Source: Azospirillum brasilense (GTDB lineage: Bacteria; Pseudomonadota; Alphaproteobacteria; Azospirillales; Azospirillaceae). Taken from it: a stretch of 64,000 nucleotides of DNA. The notes under the pieces are model-generated. The model was not told the origin of the DNA, did not search any database, and worked only from the letters and a program-made list of their open reading frames with translations. The stretch spans positions 186,001 to 250,000 of the forward strand of contig NZ_QOKV01000003.1 of NCBI RefSeq assembly GCF_008365405.1, read 5' to 3'. The position numbers and the translations under genes were made by a program. This document shows positions 32,884 to 41,106 of this stretch, one piece after another; position 1 is the stretch's first letter, and every line of letters begins with the position of its first letter.

Positions 32884-35800
32884 TCAGCGGAAATTCCGGC
32901 CTTCCGGGAAGACCGCGGCGGCGGAGCGGTTGGGATGCGCGTCGGGGTCGGTCAGGTCGCGCAGCCGGTGCGTCAGGTCGGTCAGCCGCTCGACTCGCAG
33001 GTGGATGACCTCGCCGCCTTCCAGGTTGGGTTTGCCGTTGCGCTCCACCCGGCCGGTGGCGGCGATCAGGCGGGCGCCGATGATCGTCTTGCGGAACTGC
33101 TCGAACACGTCCGGCATGATGACGAGGTTGGCGATGCCGGTCTCGTCCTCCAGCGTGATGAAGACCACGCCCTCGGCGCTGCCCGGCCGCTGCCGGACCA
33201 GCGCCAGTCCCGCCACGCTCAGCCGCGTGCCGGCCCTCACCGTGCCCAGCCGTTCGGCCGGGACCACCCCGGCGAAGCCGTCGCGCAGCAGCGCCATGGG
33301 ATGCGCCTTCAGCGACAGGCACAGGCTGCCGTAGTCCATCACCACATGCTCGCCCAGCGCCATGGCCGGCAGGAGCGCCTGCGGTTCGTCCTGGGCGGAG
33401 TCGGCGAGGCCGGCGAACAGCGGCAGCGGCTGGGCCCCCAACGCCTTCACCGCCCACAGCGCGGCCCGCCGGTCCAGCCCGACGGAGCGGAAGGCGTCGG
33501 CCTTGGCCAGCCGCTCCAGCCCGGGGACCGGCATCCGCGCGCGGCGCCACAGGTCGTAGGGGTCGCGGTAGCCCGCCCCGCGGCACAGCACGAGCCGCCG
33601 CGCGTCCTCCTCGTCCATCCCCCGGACCAGCCGCAGGCCGAGGCGCAGGGCATGGCGGATGTTCCCAATGCTCCCTCTCCCCCCCGGGGAGAGGGTATGC
33701 GTTCCCATTTTGGAAAGCGGTTCCAGCGTGCAATCCCACTCCGACCGGTTGATGTCCGGAGGCAGCACGGTCACCCCGTGCTCGCGGGCGTCGCGGACGA
33801 TCTGGGCGGGGGCGTAGAAGCCCATGGGCTGGCTGTTCAGCAGCGCCGCGGCGAAGACGTCCGGATGGTGGCACTTCATCCAGGCCGACACATAGGCCAG
33901 CAGGGCGAAGCTCGCCGCGTGGCTTTCGGGGAAGCCGTACTCGCCGAACCCCTCGATCTGCTGGAAGCAGCGCTCGGCGAAGGCGCGGTCGTAGCCTTTT
34001 CCGACCATGCCCTCGATGAAGCGGTCGCGGAAGGTGTGGACCAGCCCGGTCTTGCGGAAGGTCGCCATGGCGCGGCGCAGCCGGTCGGCGTCCTCCGGGC
34101 TGAAGCCGGCGCCGACGATGGCGATCTTCATCGCCTGCTCCTGGAACAGCGGCACGCCCAACGTCTTCCTCAGCACCTTCTCCAGCTCGGGGGAGGGGTA
34201 GTTGACCGGTTCCTCACCGGTGCGGCGGCGCAGGTAGGGGTGGACCATGTCGCCCTGGATCGGGCCGGGGCGCACGATGGCGACCTCGATCACCAGATCG
34301 TAGAAGGTCTTGGGCCGCAGGCGGGGCAGCATGGACATCTGCGCCCGGCTTTCCACCTGGAAGACGCCCAGGCTGTCGGCCCGGCACAGCATGTCGTAGG
34401 TTGCCGGGTCCTCCTGCGGCACCGTCGCCAGCGTCAGGGGAAGCATGTAGTGCCGCTTCAGCAGGTCGAAGCCGCGGCGCAGGCAGGTCAGCATCCCCAG
34501 GGCCAGCACGTCCACCTTCAGGATGCCCAGCGCGTCGATGTCGTCCTTGTCCCATTCGATGGTCGTTCGCCCCTCCATGGCGGCGTTGGCGACGGGGCAC
34601 AGGTCGCTCAAGGGGCCGCGGGTGATGACGAAGCCGCCGACATGCTGCGACAGATGGCGGGGGAAACCGATCAGTTCCTGCGCCAGCTCCAACGTCCGGC
34701 GGAGCCGCGGGTCGTCGGGGTCGAAGCCGTATTGCCGGGCGCGCTCCTCGTCCACGCCGTGGCGGCTCCAGCCCCAGACGGAGCCGGACAGCCGCGCCAC
34801 CAGATCGGCGGAGAGGCCCATGGCCTTGCCGACCTCGCGGATGGCGCCGCGGGCGCGGTAGCGGATGACGGTGGCGGTCAGCCCGGCCCGCTCGCGCCCG
34901 TATTTCCGATAGATGTACTGGATGACCTCCTCGCGCCGCTCATGCTCGAAATCCACGTCGATGTCCGGCGGCTCGTTGCGGGCGGCGGAGATGAAGCGCT
35001 CGAACAGCAGGTCGATGGCGGTGGGATCGACCGCGGTGATGCCCAGGCAGTAGCAGACCACCGAATTGGCCGCCGAACCGCGCCCCTGGCACAGGATCTC
35101 CTGCGAGCGGGCGTAGCGCACGATGTCGTGCACCGTCAGGAAATAGGGCGCGTAGCCCAACTGCCCGATCAGCGCCAGTTCATGGTGCAGGGCCTTCGTC
35201 ACCGTTTCCGGCACGCCGTCCGGGTAGCGCTGGACCGCTCCGGCCCAGGTCAGGTCGATCAGGGTCTCCTGCGGGCTGCGCCCGTCCTCCGCCACCTCGT
35301 CCGGGTATTCGTAGCGCAGCTCCTCCAGCGAGAATCGGCAGGCGGCGGCGATCTCCACCGTGCGGGCGACGGCCTCGGGGTGGCGGTGGAACAGGCGGGC
35401 CATCTCCACCCCGGCCTTCAGGTGCCGCTCGGCGTTGGCGGACAGGCGCCAGCCCGCCTCGTCGATGGTCGTGCCGCTGCGGATGCAGGTCATCACGTCG
35501 GCCAGCGGGCGGCGGGCGGGCGTGTGGTAGAGCACGTCGTTGGTCGCCACCAGCGGCACCCGCTCCGCCTCGGCCAGCCCGGCCAGCCAGGACAGCCGCC
35601 GCTGGTCGTCGCCGCGGTAGCGGTGGCTGGCGGCGAGGTGCAGGCGGTTCCCCAGATCGGTGCGCCAGCCGCGCAGCGCGTGGACGACGGCGGGGTCGCG
35701 CTGGTCCGGCGGCACCAGCAGGAACAGCATCCCCTCCGCATGCTCCAGCACGTCGGCGCGGGCGATGAAGCAGGCGCCCTTGGGCGCCCGCCGCTTGCCC

Positions 35801-36084
35801 AGCGTCAGCAGCCGCGACAGCCGCGCGTAGGCCGCCCGGTCGGTGGGGTAGGCGAGCAGGCTGTCCGCGTCGGTCAGGTCGAGCCGGCAGCCGACGATCA
35901 ACCGCAGCCCGTGCTTGCGGGCGGCGGCGTGCGCCTGCACCACCCCGGCCAGCGAGTTGCGGTCGGTCACCGCGACGGCGGCGTGGCCGAGGCCGGCGGC
36001 GGTCAGCGCCAGCTCGTCCGGGTGGGACGCGCCCTCCAGGAAGGTGAAGCTGGTGGAGACCTGGAGTTCGGCGTAGGGGGTCAT
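32884..36084 (-). CDS. dnaE2: Error-prone DNA polymerase DnaE2 (ImuC)
   Basis: A 1066-aa C-family polymerase. The N-terminal PHP domain opens with STSFTFLEGASHPDELAL. The polymerase active site is NEPPDIDVDFEHERREEV near residue 375, with a further conserved region FQVESRAQMSMLPRLRP near 575. A tandem HhH region and OB fold lie at the C-terminus. As part of the mutasome it synthesises past DNA lesions. It lies 10 bases after imuB and is co-transcribed from the LexA-controlled promoter upstream of imuB. At about residues 795-815 (33660-33725) it carries an in-frame insert derived from a palindromic repeat. Confidence 0.95.
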   Translation of the reverse strand: MTPYAELQVSTSFTFLEGASHPDELALTAAGLGHAAVAVTDRNSLAGVVQAHAAARKHGLRLIVGCRLDLTDADSLLAYPTDRAAYARLSRLLTLGKRRAPKGACFIARADVLEHAEGMLFLLVPPDQRDPAVVHALRGWRTDLGNRLHLAASHRYRGDDQRRLSWLAGLAEAERVPLVATNDVLYHTPARRPLADVMTCIRSGTTIDEAGWRLSANAERHLKAGVEMARLFHRHPEAVARTVEIAAACRFSLEELRYEYPDEVAEDGRSPQETLIDLTWAGAVQRYPDGVPETVTKALHHELALIGQLGYAPYFLTVHDIVRYARSQEILCQGRGSAANSVVCYCLGITAVDPTAIDLLFERFISAARNEPPDIDVDFEHERREEVIQYIYRKYGRERAGLTATVIRYRARGAIREVGKAMGLSADLVARLSGSVWGWSRHGVDEERARQYGFDPDDPRLRRTLELAQELIGFPRHLSQHVGGFVITRGPLSDLCPVANAAMEGRTTIEWDKDDIDALGILKVDVLALGMLTCLRRGFDLLKRHYMLPLTLATVPQEDPATYDMLCRADSLGVFQVESRAQMSMLPRLRPKTFYDLVIEVAIVRPGPIQGDMVHPYLRRRTGEEPVNYPSPELEKVLRKTLGVPLFQEQAMKIAIVGAGFSPEDADRLRRAMATFRKTGLVHTFRDRFIEGMVGKGYDRAFAERCFQQIEGFGEYGFPESHAASFALLAYVSAWMKCHHPDVFAAALLNSQPMGFYAPAQIVRDAREHGVTVLPPDINRSEWDCTLEPLSKMGTHTLSPGGRGSIGNIRHALRLGLRLVRGMDEEDARRLVLCRGAGYRDPYDLWRRARMPVPGLERLAKADAFRSVGLDRRAALWAVKALGAQPLPLFAGLADSAQDEPQALLPAMALGEHVVMDYGSLCLSLKAHPMALLRDGFAGVVPAERLGTVRAGTRLSVAGLALVRQRPGSAEGVVFITLEDETGIANLVIMPDVFEQFRKTIIGARLIAATGRVERNGKPNLEGGEVIHLRVERLTDLTHRLRDLTDPDAHPNRSAAAVFPEGRNFR
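33672..33696. repeat. Short palindromic repeat inside dnaE2
   Basis: These 25 bases (CCCTCTCC and GGAGAGGG arms) are identical to 50692-50716 in the yejE-yejB spacer. A GTTCCCA direct repeat flanks the insert at 33661-33667 and 33701-33707. The coding frame stays open through it. Confidence 0.8.
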
Positions 36085-36094
36085 GGCGGCCCCG

Positions 36095-37702
36095 TCACCC
36101 GAAGAAGCCGTGCAGGAACCACGGCGCCGCCACGCCGGGCCGGTACAGCCCCTGCCGATAGACCCAGAAGCGGCGGCCGGCCTCGTCCTCGACGCGGTAA
36201 TAGTCGCGGGGCTCGCCGTCGCGCCGCCACCATTCGGCCGCGATCCGCTCCGGCCCGTCGGCGAGTCGGATGCGGTGCTGGGCGCCGCGCCAGAGGAACA
36301 TCACCGGCGGGTCGTCGGGAACCAGGGCCATGGCCTCGATGGGCTCCGGCGGGGTGAGCAGCCGCACCGGGCGCGGGCGATCGGCGGGCCACAGCGCACC
36401 GCCGGGGGCATCCGCGAAGGCTGCGGCGGGGGCCACGCTGCGCTCCGGCAGCCAGCTTTGCCGCGGGACCAGCCGCAGCACCGCCCGCTCCCCCAGTCGG
36501 TTGCCCAGCCGGTCCATCAGCTCGCCCAGCTCCGGCTGTCCGTCCATCCCGCCATCCAGCGCGGCCTGCGCGGCGGCGAGCGGACCGGCCTCGGTGGCCG
36601 ACAGCACCATCAGCTCCAGGCCGGGGCCGGGCTCCACCCGGTCGAGCTTCTGGGCGAACAGCCGCATCAGCGCGTCCGGGCAGCGCACCGGGTGGCCGGT
36701 GCCGATGGCCAGCGTCTGGGGCGCGTCCTCCAGCCGGCGGTCCACCCGGTGCAGTTCCAGCCGCAGGCGGCGGGCGCCCTCGCCGGTGTTCTCCAGCCCG
36801 GCGCAGAGGGTCATCAGCAGGCGGCGCAGCGCCTCGGCGATGGCCTCGGCGGTGGTGAGCGGCTCGGGCAGGGCGAGGCGGGCGCTGTGCGGCGGCACCG
36901 GCAGGCGGGGCGACAGCGGCTCGTCCAGCCGTCCATAGGCTTGGTCGAGCCGTCGCAGCAGCTCCAGCCCGAAGCGGGCGGCCAGCGTGGCGCGGGGGAT
37001 GGCGTGCAGGTCCCCGATCCGCCGCAGCCCCACCGCGGCCAGACCGTCCACCGTGGCGGCGGGCAGACGCAGCGCGGCGACGGGGAGGGGGGGGAGGAGG
37101 GCAGATTTTTTGCCCCCTCCCCCCCGCTTCGCGGGACCCTCCCTCCCCCGCTGCGCGGGAGAGGGCCGGATCCCCTCTCCCGCGCAGCGGGGGAGGGTCA
37201 GGGAGGGGGGCGCGAACCGCGCCAGCGCCCAGGCCGCCGCGGGCGTGTCCGCCACCGCCAGCCGCGACTCGAAGCCCGCCACGTTCAGCCGGGCGGTCAG
37301 GTCGGCGGCCATGGCCTCCTCGCCGCCGAACAGATGGGCGCAGCCGGTGATGTCCAGCGCCACCCCGTCGGGGCCGTCCGGGGTGGTCCAGGGGGTGTAG
37401 CGCGTGCACCAGCCGGCGATCCGTTCCAGCAGACGGGCGTCCGACTCGGGATCGGCGTCGAAGACGGCCAGGGCGGGTTCAATGGCGCGGGCGTCGGCCA
37501 GACTCATGCCGGGCCACACCCCGGCCTCCGCCGCGGCGCGGTTGACGGCGGCCACGCCCAGCCGCCCGCGCTCGGCCAGGATGGCGGCCAGGGGATGGTC
37601 GCGCCGCTCCGGATGGCGGCGGCTGTGGGCGTCGGTGGGCAGCCGCGGCAGCCACAGGGACAGGATGCGCCGTGCCGTCCGTTCTGCCTCCCGTTCCACC
37701 AT
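36095..37702 (-). CDS. imuB: ImuB, inactive Y-family polymerase-like protein
   Basis: A 535-aa Y-family polymerase homologue acting as the hub of the DnaE2 mutasome through the beta clamp. The Y-family fold is seen in WPGMSLADARAIEPALAVF near residue 65 and LDITGCAHLFGGEEAM near 116. The catalytic acidic residues of DinB are absent, as in other ImuB proteins. The start at 37702 is chosen because CGGAGGGAGG lies just upstream. About 40 residues near 160-200 (SLTLPRCAGEGIRPSPAQRG and so on) come from a palindromic repeat inserted in frame. Its LexA box is at 37734-37748. Confidence 0.93.
   Translation of the reverse strand: MVEREAERTARRILSLWLPRLPTDAHSRRHPERRDHPLAAILAERGRLGVAAVNRAAAEAGVWPGMSLADARAIEPALAVFDADPESDARLLERIAGWCTRYTPWTTPDGPDGVALDITGCAHLFGGEEAMAADLTARLNVAGFESRLAVADTPAAAWALARFAPPSLTLPRCAGEGIRPSPAQRGREGPAKRGGGGKKSALLPPLPVAALRLPAATVDGLAAVGLRRIGDLHAIPRATLAARFGLELLRRLDQAYGRLDEPLSPRLPVPPHSARLALPEPLTTAEAIAEALRRLLMTLCAGLENTGEGARRLRLELHRVDRRLEDAPQTLAIGTGHPVRCPDALMRLFAQKLDRVEPGPGLELMVLSATEAGPLAAAQAALDGGMDGQPELGELMDRLGNRLGERAVLRLVPRQSWLPERSVAPAAAFADAPGGALWPADRPRPVRLLTPPEPIEAMALVPDDPPVMFLWRGAQHRIRLADGPERIAAEWWRRDGEPRDYYRVEDEAGRRFWVYRQGLYRPGVAAPWFLHGFFG
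37113..37211. repeat. Palindromic repeat inserted in frame in imuB
   Basis: The segment has two hairpins with CCCTCCCCCGC and GCGGGGGAGGG arms, closely related to intergenic copies at 22543 and 24598. It is translated as an Arg/Gly/Pro-rich insert in ImuB between the palm-like and following helical parts. Confidence 0.85.
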
Positions 37703-37733
37703 ACCGTCCTCCCTCCGCACATTGTTTCAACTC

Positions 37734-37748
37734 GAACAAAACAAGAAC
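37734..37748 (-). promoter_or_regulatory. LexA (SOS) box upstream of imuB-dnaE2
   Basis: GAAC-AAAACAA-GAAC (GTTC-N7-GTTC on the coding strand) ends 31 bases before the imuB start. It has the same form as the site at imuA. Confidence 0.8.
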
Positions 37749-37847
37749 ATTCTAGCGGCAAAAGCTGGCGGGCGGGAGTCCCCTTACGGCCTCACCAGGA
37801 AGAGGGAGATGGGCAGGGGGCCTTGTCCCGGCTCCGCGGGGCACGAC

Positions 37848-38396
37848 ATGGTTGGTATGACCTCGATCCGCGCCACCGCCACGCTTCTGCCCGTCACCGT
37901 CGCGCTCGCCGCCCTTGCGCTGGGGGCCTGCGCGACGGAGGTGCGCGACGAGATGCCGGGGCGGGCCCAGGCGGCACCGCCGGCGTCCGTGCAGAGCGGC
38001 GGGCTGAAGACGCTGCGCCAGATCCAGGCGGAGGAGAACGCCCGCCCGATCCCCGCGCCGCAACCTCCACCCGCCCCGCCGCAGAAGCTCTCCGACGCCT
38101 CGCAGATGCCCAACCAGCCGCCCAACCAGCCGCCCAACCAGCCGCCGCCGGTGCGCCGCCGCGGCAGTTCGTCTCCCCCGCCGCCGCCCATCGACCAGCC
38201 GGCCACGCCCGCCCTGCCGGCGCCGGGCTCCACCCAGGGGCTGACCGACCGCGCCAAGCGCGACCTGATGAGTCCGGAGGTCGACCGGTTGCGCACCGAC
38301 GACGCCATGGGCCGCCTCGACCCGCTGCAGCAGCGCGACCTGCTCCGCAAGCAGCAGGATCTCCGCCAGTACGGCCCCGGCCCCCTGGGTTACTGA
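37848..38396 (+). CDS. Proline-rich lipoprotein
   Basis: A 182-aa lipoprotein. The signal peptide ends at LALGACATE (cysteine near residue 29), followed by a long disordered region rich in Pro, Gln and Ala, including three tandem QPPN units (near residue 90-101). A short charged helical tail contains DRAKRDLMSPEVDRLRTDD and LQQRDLLRKQQDLRQY. I recognise no family. It is probably anchored to the outer membrane with the tail as a binding element. An ATG three codons later (37857) is an alternative start. The gene is divergent from imuB. Confidence 0.7.
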   Translation: MVGMTSIRATATLLPVTVALAALALGACATEVRDEMPGRAQAAPPASVQSGGLKTLRQIQAEENARPIPAPQPPPAPPQKLSDASQMPNQPPNQPPNQPPPVRRRGSSSPPPPPIDQPATPALPAPGSTQGLTDRAKRDLMSPEVDRLRTDDAMGRLDPLQQRDLLRKQQDLRQYGPGPLGY

Positions 38397-38501
38397 TGTC
38401 CAGCTTCTAAAAGCCCTCGGCTCTGGTCACTTGACCCCACCCCGCGCAGCGGCCATACCGGCCGGGTGCTGCGCAGAGACGTTGGGGAAAAGGGGTAGGG
38501 G

Positions 38502-39065
38502 ATGGTGGCGATCCGGTCGGTTCTTCTGGCGCTCACACTGATCGGCGCCGGGGCCGCGCCCGCGCTGGCGCGGATGACGGTGACCGGGCCGTTCGGCACC
38601 GGCCTGACCGAGCCCGTGTGGGTGTTGCAGCATCTGCTGGGCTTCCTCGCCATCGGGCTGTGGAGCGGGCAGAACGGCGGCGCCGCCGTCTGGCAGCTTC
38701 CGGTGGCGGCGCTGACCGCGGTGCTGTCCGCCGGATTGGCTGCGCAGATCGGCATCCGCCTCCCCTACGCCGCGGAAGGGCTGTCGGCGTCGCTGATCCT
38801 GATGGGCGGGCTGGTCGCCTTCGGGTTGAAGGCGCCGTTGGCCCTGGGGGTGCTGACGGTCGCCGCGGCGGGGGCCTTCCACGGCTATGTGCATATGGGC
38901 GGTCCGCTGTTCTGGGCCGGGTTGTCGTCCGGCGTGCTGCTGGTCATCGGCGCCGGGCTGGGCCTGTCGGTGGCGGTGGGGCAGGCGGCGTCGGGCCGGG
39001 TCGTGCAAATGTGTGGCGGCGCGGTAGCACTCGCCGGGGTTCTTGATCTGGCGGGCGTCTTTTAA
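38502..39065 (+). CDS. HupE/UreJ family membrane protein
   Basis: A 187-aa integral membrane protein with a signal-like first helix and about six hydrophobic segments. It carries the HupE/UreJ pattern QHLLGFLAIGLWSGQ near residue 43 and FHGYVHMGG near 125. Family members associated with hydrogenase or urease gene clusters transport nickel or cobalt. There is no hydrogenase, urease or cobalamin gene beside it here, so the metal role is only inferred. Two histidines in FHGYVH remain as possible ligands. It starts 105 bases after the lipoprotein gene on the same strand. Confidence 0.82.
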   Translation: MVAIRSVLLALTLIGAGAAPALARMTVTGPFGTGLTEPVWVLQHLLGFLAIGLWSGQNGGAAVWQLPVAALTAVLSAGLAAQIGIRLPYAAEGLSASLILMGGLVAFGLKAPLALGVLTVAAAGAFHGYVHMGGPLFWAGLSSGVLLVIGAGLGLSVAVGQAASGRVVQMCGGAVALAGVLDLAGVF

Positions 39066-39183
39066 GCCCCCGACGCCTTGAAAAAGCCGGGCTGCGGGTA
39101 TTCTTGTAAGAGCGTGTCCAACACACGCCGCCGATGGCCCACGCCGCCGGGACGGCTGGCCAGCAGGAAAGGTGGACCCGCCG

Positions 39184-40275
39184 GTGCCGCGCGCAGGAGC
39201 CAACCCCCGCCTTTCCTCCCAAGGTCTTCCCAGCCGCCGCCATCTCCTGGCCGGTGTCGCGGGGGCCGCTCTGCTCGGCCTGCTGCCGCGGGGTGCTGCG
39301 GCGCAGGACATCCGCTATTTCCGGATCGGCACGGGCACCACGTCGGGCACCTATTTCCCGATCGGCGGGCTGATCGCCAACGCCATCTCCAACCCGCCCG
39401 GCTCCCGCCCCTGCGACCGCGGGGGAAGCTGCGGCGTGCCGGGGCTGATCGCGGTGGCCCAGGCCACGCTCGGCTCGGTGGAGAACATCGAGCTGCTGCG
39501 CTCCGGCGCGATCGAAGCCGGGATGTCCCAGGCCGACATCGCCTATTGGGCCTACACCGGGTCGGGCATCTTCCACGGCAAGGCGCCCTTCGAGGGGCTG
39601 CGCTCCATCGGCATGCTCTACGCGGAGGCGATCCAACTCGTCGTGCGCGCCGACAGCGACCTGCACGGCGTGGCCGACCTCAAGGGCAGGGCCGTCTCGC
39701 TGGGCGAGGAGGGGTCCGGCGTTCTGGTGGAGGCGCGGGCCATCCTCGACGCCTTCGGCGTGAAGGAGGCGGAGCTGCGGCCCCCGGCCTACCTGAAGCC
39801 TGGCACCGCGGCGGACCGGCTGGCCAAGAAGGAGCTGGACGCCTTCTTCATGGTCGGCGGCTTCCCAGTGGCGGCGGTCACCGACGTGGCGAACCGCGAA
39901 CCAATCCGCCTGATCCCGCTCGACGGCGCGATCGCCGATGGGCTGCGCATCCGCCAGCGCTTCTACATGGACCAGACCATCCCCGCCGACACCTACCCCG
40001 GTGTGCCGGAGATTCACACGCTGGGGGTGGGGGCGGAGCTGCTGGTCCGCGCCGACCGCGACCCCACCCTGATCCACGGCGTCACCAAGGCGCTGTGGCA
40101 CGAGAACACCCGCCGCCTGCTGATCGAGGGCCACCCCAAGGGGCGCAGCTTCGACGCCAGCAAGGCGGTCGCCAACGTCTCCGTCCCGCTGCATCCGGGC
40201 GCCGAGCGCTACTACCGCGAGGTCGGGCTGATCGGCAACGCCGCCAACGAACCGACCGGCGGGGCGACGCCCTGA
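39184..40275 (+). CDS. TAXI-family TRAP transporter solute-binding protein
   Basis: A 363-aa periplasmic protein of the TAXI subfamily. After a signal peptide with SRRHLLAGVAGAALLG (a possible Tat-type twin arginine) it shows FRIGTGTTSGTYFPIGG, the binding-site opening of TAXI proteins, then GSVENIELLRSGAIEAGMSQ and AVSLGEEGSGVLVEARA. It should deliver a small organic acid to a fused TRAP permease, but no permease gene is in the window. The GTG at 39184 is chosen because AGGAAAGG lies about 11 bases upstream; a GTG at 39172 is possible. Confidence 0.88.
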   Translation: MPRAGANPRLSSQGLPSRRHLLAGVAGAALLGLLPRGAAAQDIRYFRIGTGTTSGTYFPIGGLIANAISNPPGSRPCDRGGSCGVPGLIAVAQATLGSVENIELLRSGAIEAGMSQADIAYWAYTGSGIFHGKAPFEGLRSIGMLYAEAIQLVVRADSDLHGVADLKGRAVSLGEEGSGVLVEARAILDAFGVKEAELRPPAYLKPGTAADRLAKKELDAFFMVGGFPVAAVTDVANREPIRLIPLDGAIADGLRIRQRFYMDQTIPADTYPGVPEIHTLGVGAELLVRADRDPTLIHGVTKALWHENTRRLLIEGHPKGRSFDASKAVANVSVPLHPGAERYYREVGLIGNAANEPTGGATP

Positions 40276-40294
40276 CAGCCTGCCCTGACGTCTC

Positions 40295-40957
40295 CTATTG
40301 CGGGTCCCGCTCGTCGGCGTAGATGTCCCACGGCTCGGCCTTGGCGGCCTCCACCCACTCCGCCATGGCCGGCAGCTCCATCACCGCCCGCGCGTAGTCG
40401 CCGCACAGCCCGTCCATCGCCACCCCGTAGGTGAGGAGGCGCGTCACCACCGGCGCGTACATGGCGTCGGCGATCGAGAAGTCGCCGAACAGGAAGGGGC
40501 CGCCCGCCCCGAAGCGGGACCGCGCGTCGCGCCACAGGGCGAAGACACGGGCGATGTCGGCCTCGCTCTCGGCGTTGCGGCCCACGCCGGGGCGGAAGGC
40601 CTTGAGGTCCATGGACATGTGGGTGCGCAGGGCGGCGAAGCCGGAATGCATCTCCGCCGAGACTGACCGCGCCACCGCGCGGGCGTGGGCGTCCGTCGGC
40701 CAGAGGGCGGCCTCTGGGAAGGTTTCCGCCAGATACTCGCAGATCGCCAGCGAATCCCAGATCACCCGGTCGCCGTGCCGCAGGCAGGGCACCCGGCCGG
40801 AGGGCGAATGCTCCGCGATGCGGGCCGCGGTGTCGGGCTGGCGCAGCGGGATCACGATCTCCCGGAAGGGCCGGCCGGTCCGCTTCAGCGCCAGCCAGGG
40901 CCGCAGGGACCAGGAGGAGAAGGCCTTGTTGCCGATGACCAGCGTCAGGTCGTCCAT
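40295..40957 (-). CDS. Glutathione S-transferase (YfcF/maleylacetoacetate isomerase-like)
   Basis: A 220-aa GST that opens LTLVIGNKAFSSWSLRPWLAL, the serine-containing motif of zeta-like bacterial GSTs. It carries SPSGRVPCLRHGD and WDSLAICEYLAE for glutathione binding and GDFSIADAMYAPVV in the C-terminal domain. It may isomerise or reduce glutathione adducts; the substrate is unknown. This is the third GST in the window (others at 10881 and 25193), each of a different subtype. It converges with the TAXI gene 19 bases away and is divergent from the aminopeptidase gene. Confidence 0.88.
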   Translation of the reverse strand: MDDLTLVIGNKAFSSWSLRPWLALKRTGRPFREIVIPLRQPDTAARIAEHSPSGRVPCLRHGDRVIWDSLAICEYLAETFPEAALWPTDAHARAVARSVSAEMHSGFAALRTHMSMDLKAFRPGVGRNAESEADIARVFALWRDARSRFGAGGPFLFGDFSIADAMYAPVVTRLLTYGVAMDGLCGDYARAVMELPAMAEWVEAAKAEPWDIYADERDPQ

Positions 40958-41106
40958 GGGTGCGCCTCGGTCGTGAAGGGAGGGGGGCGGAGCATGCCTG
41001 TCCCGCGACCTTGCGGCAAGCCGGCGCGCAATCCCCCTTTTCAGGGACGCCCCGGCGCGCCATGCTTTCCATCATTGCTTCCGTTTCCTGACGAAGGACG
41101 CCCGCC

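Noticed and set aside
32935..36357. 1140-codon open frame on the + strand
   Set aside because: It is the reverse frame of dnaE2. The His/Val/Gln-rich composition is typical of such shadows, and the opposite strand has all polymerase motifs.
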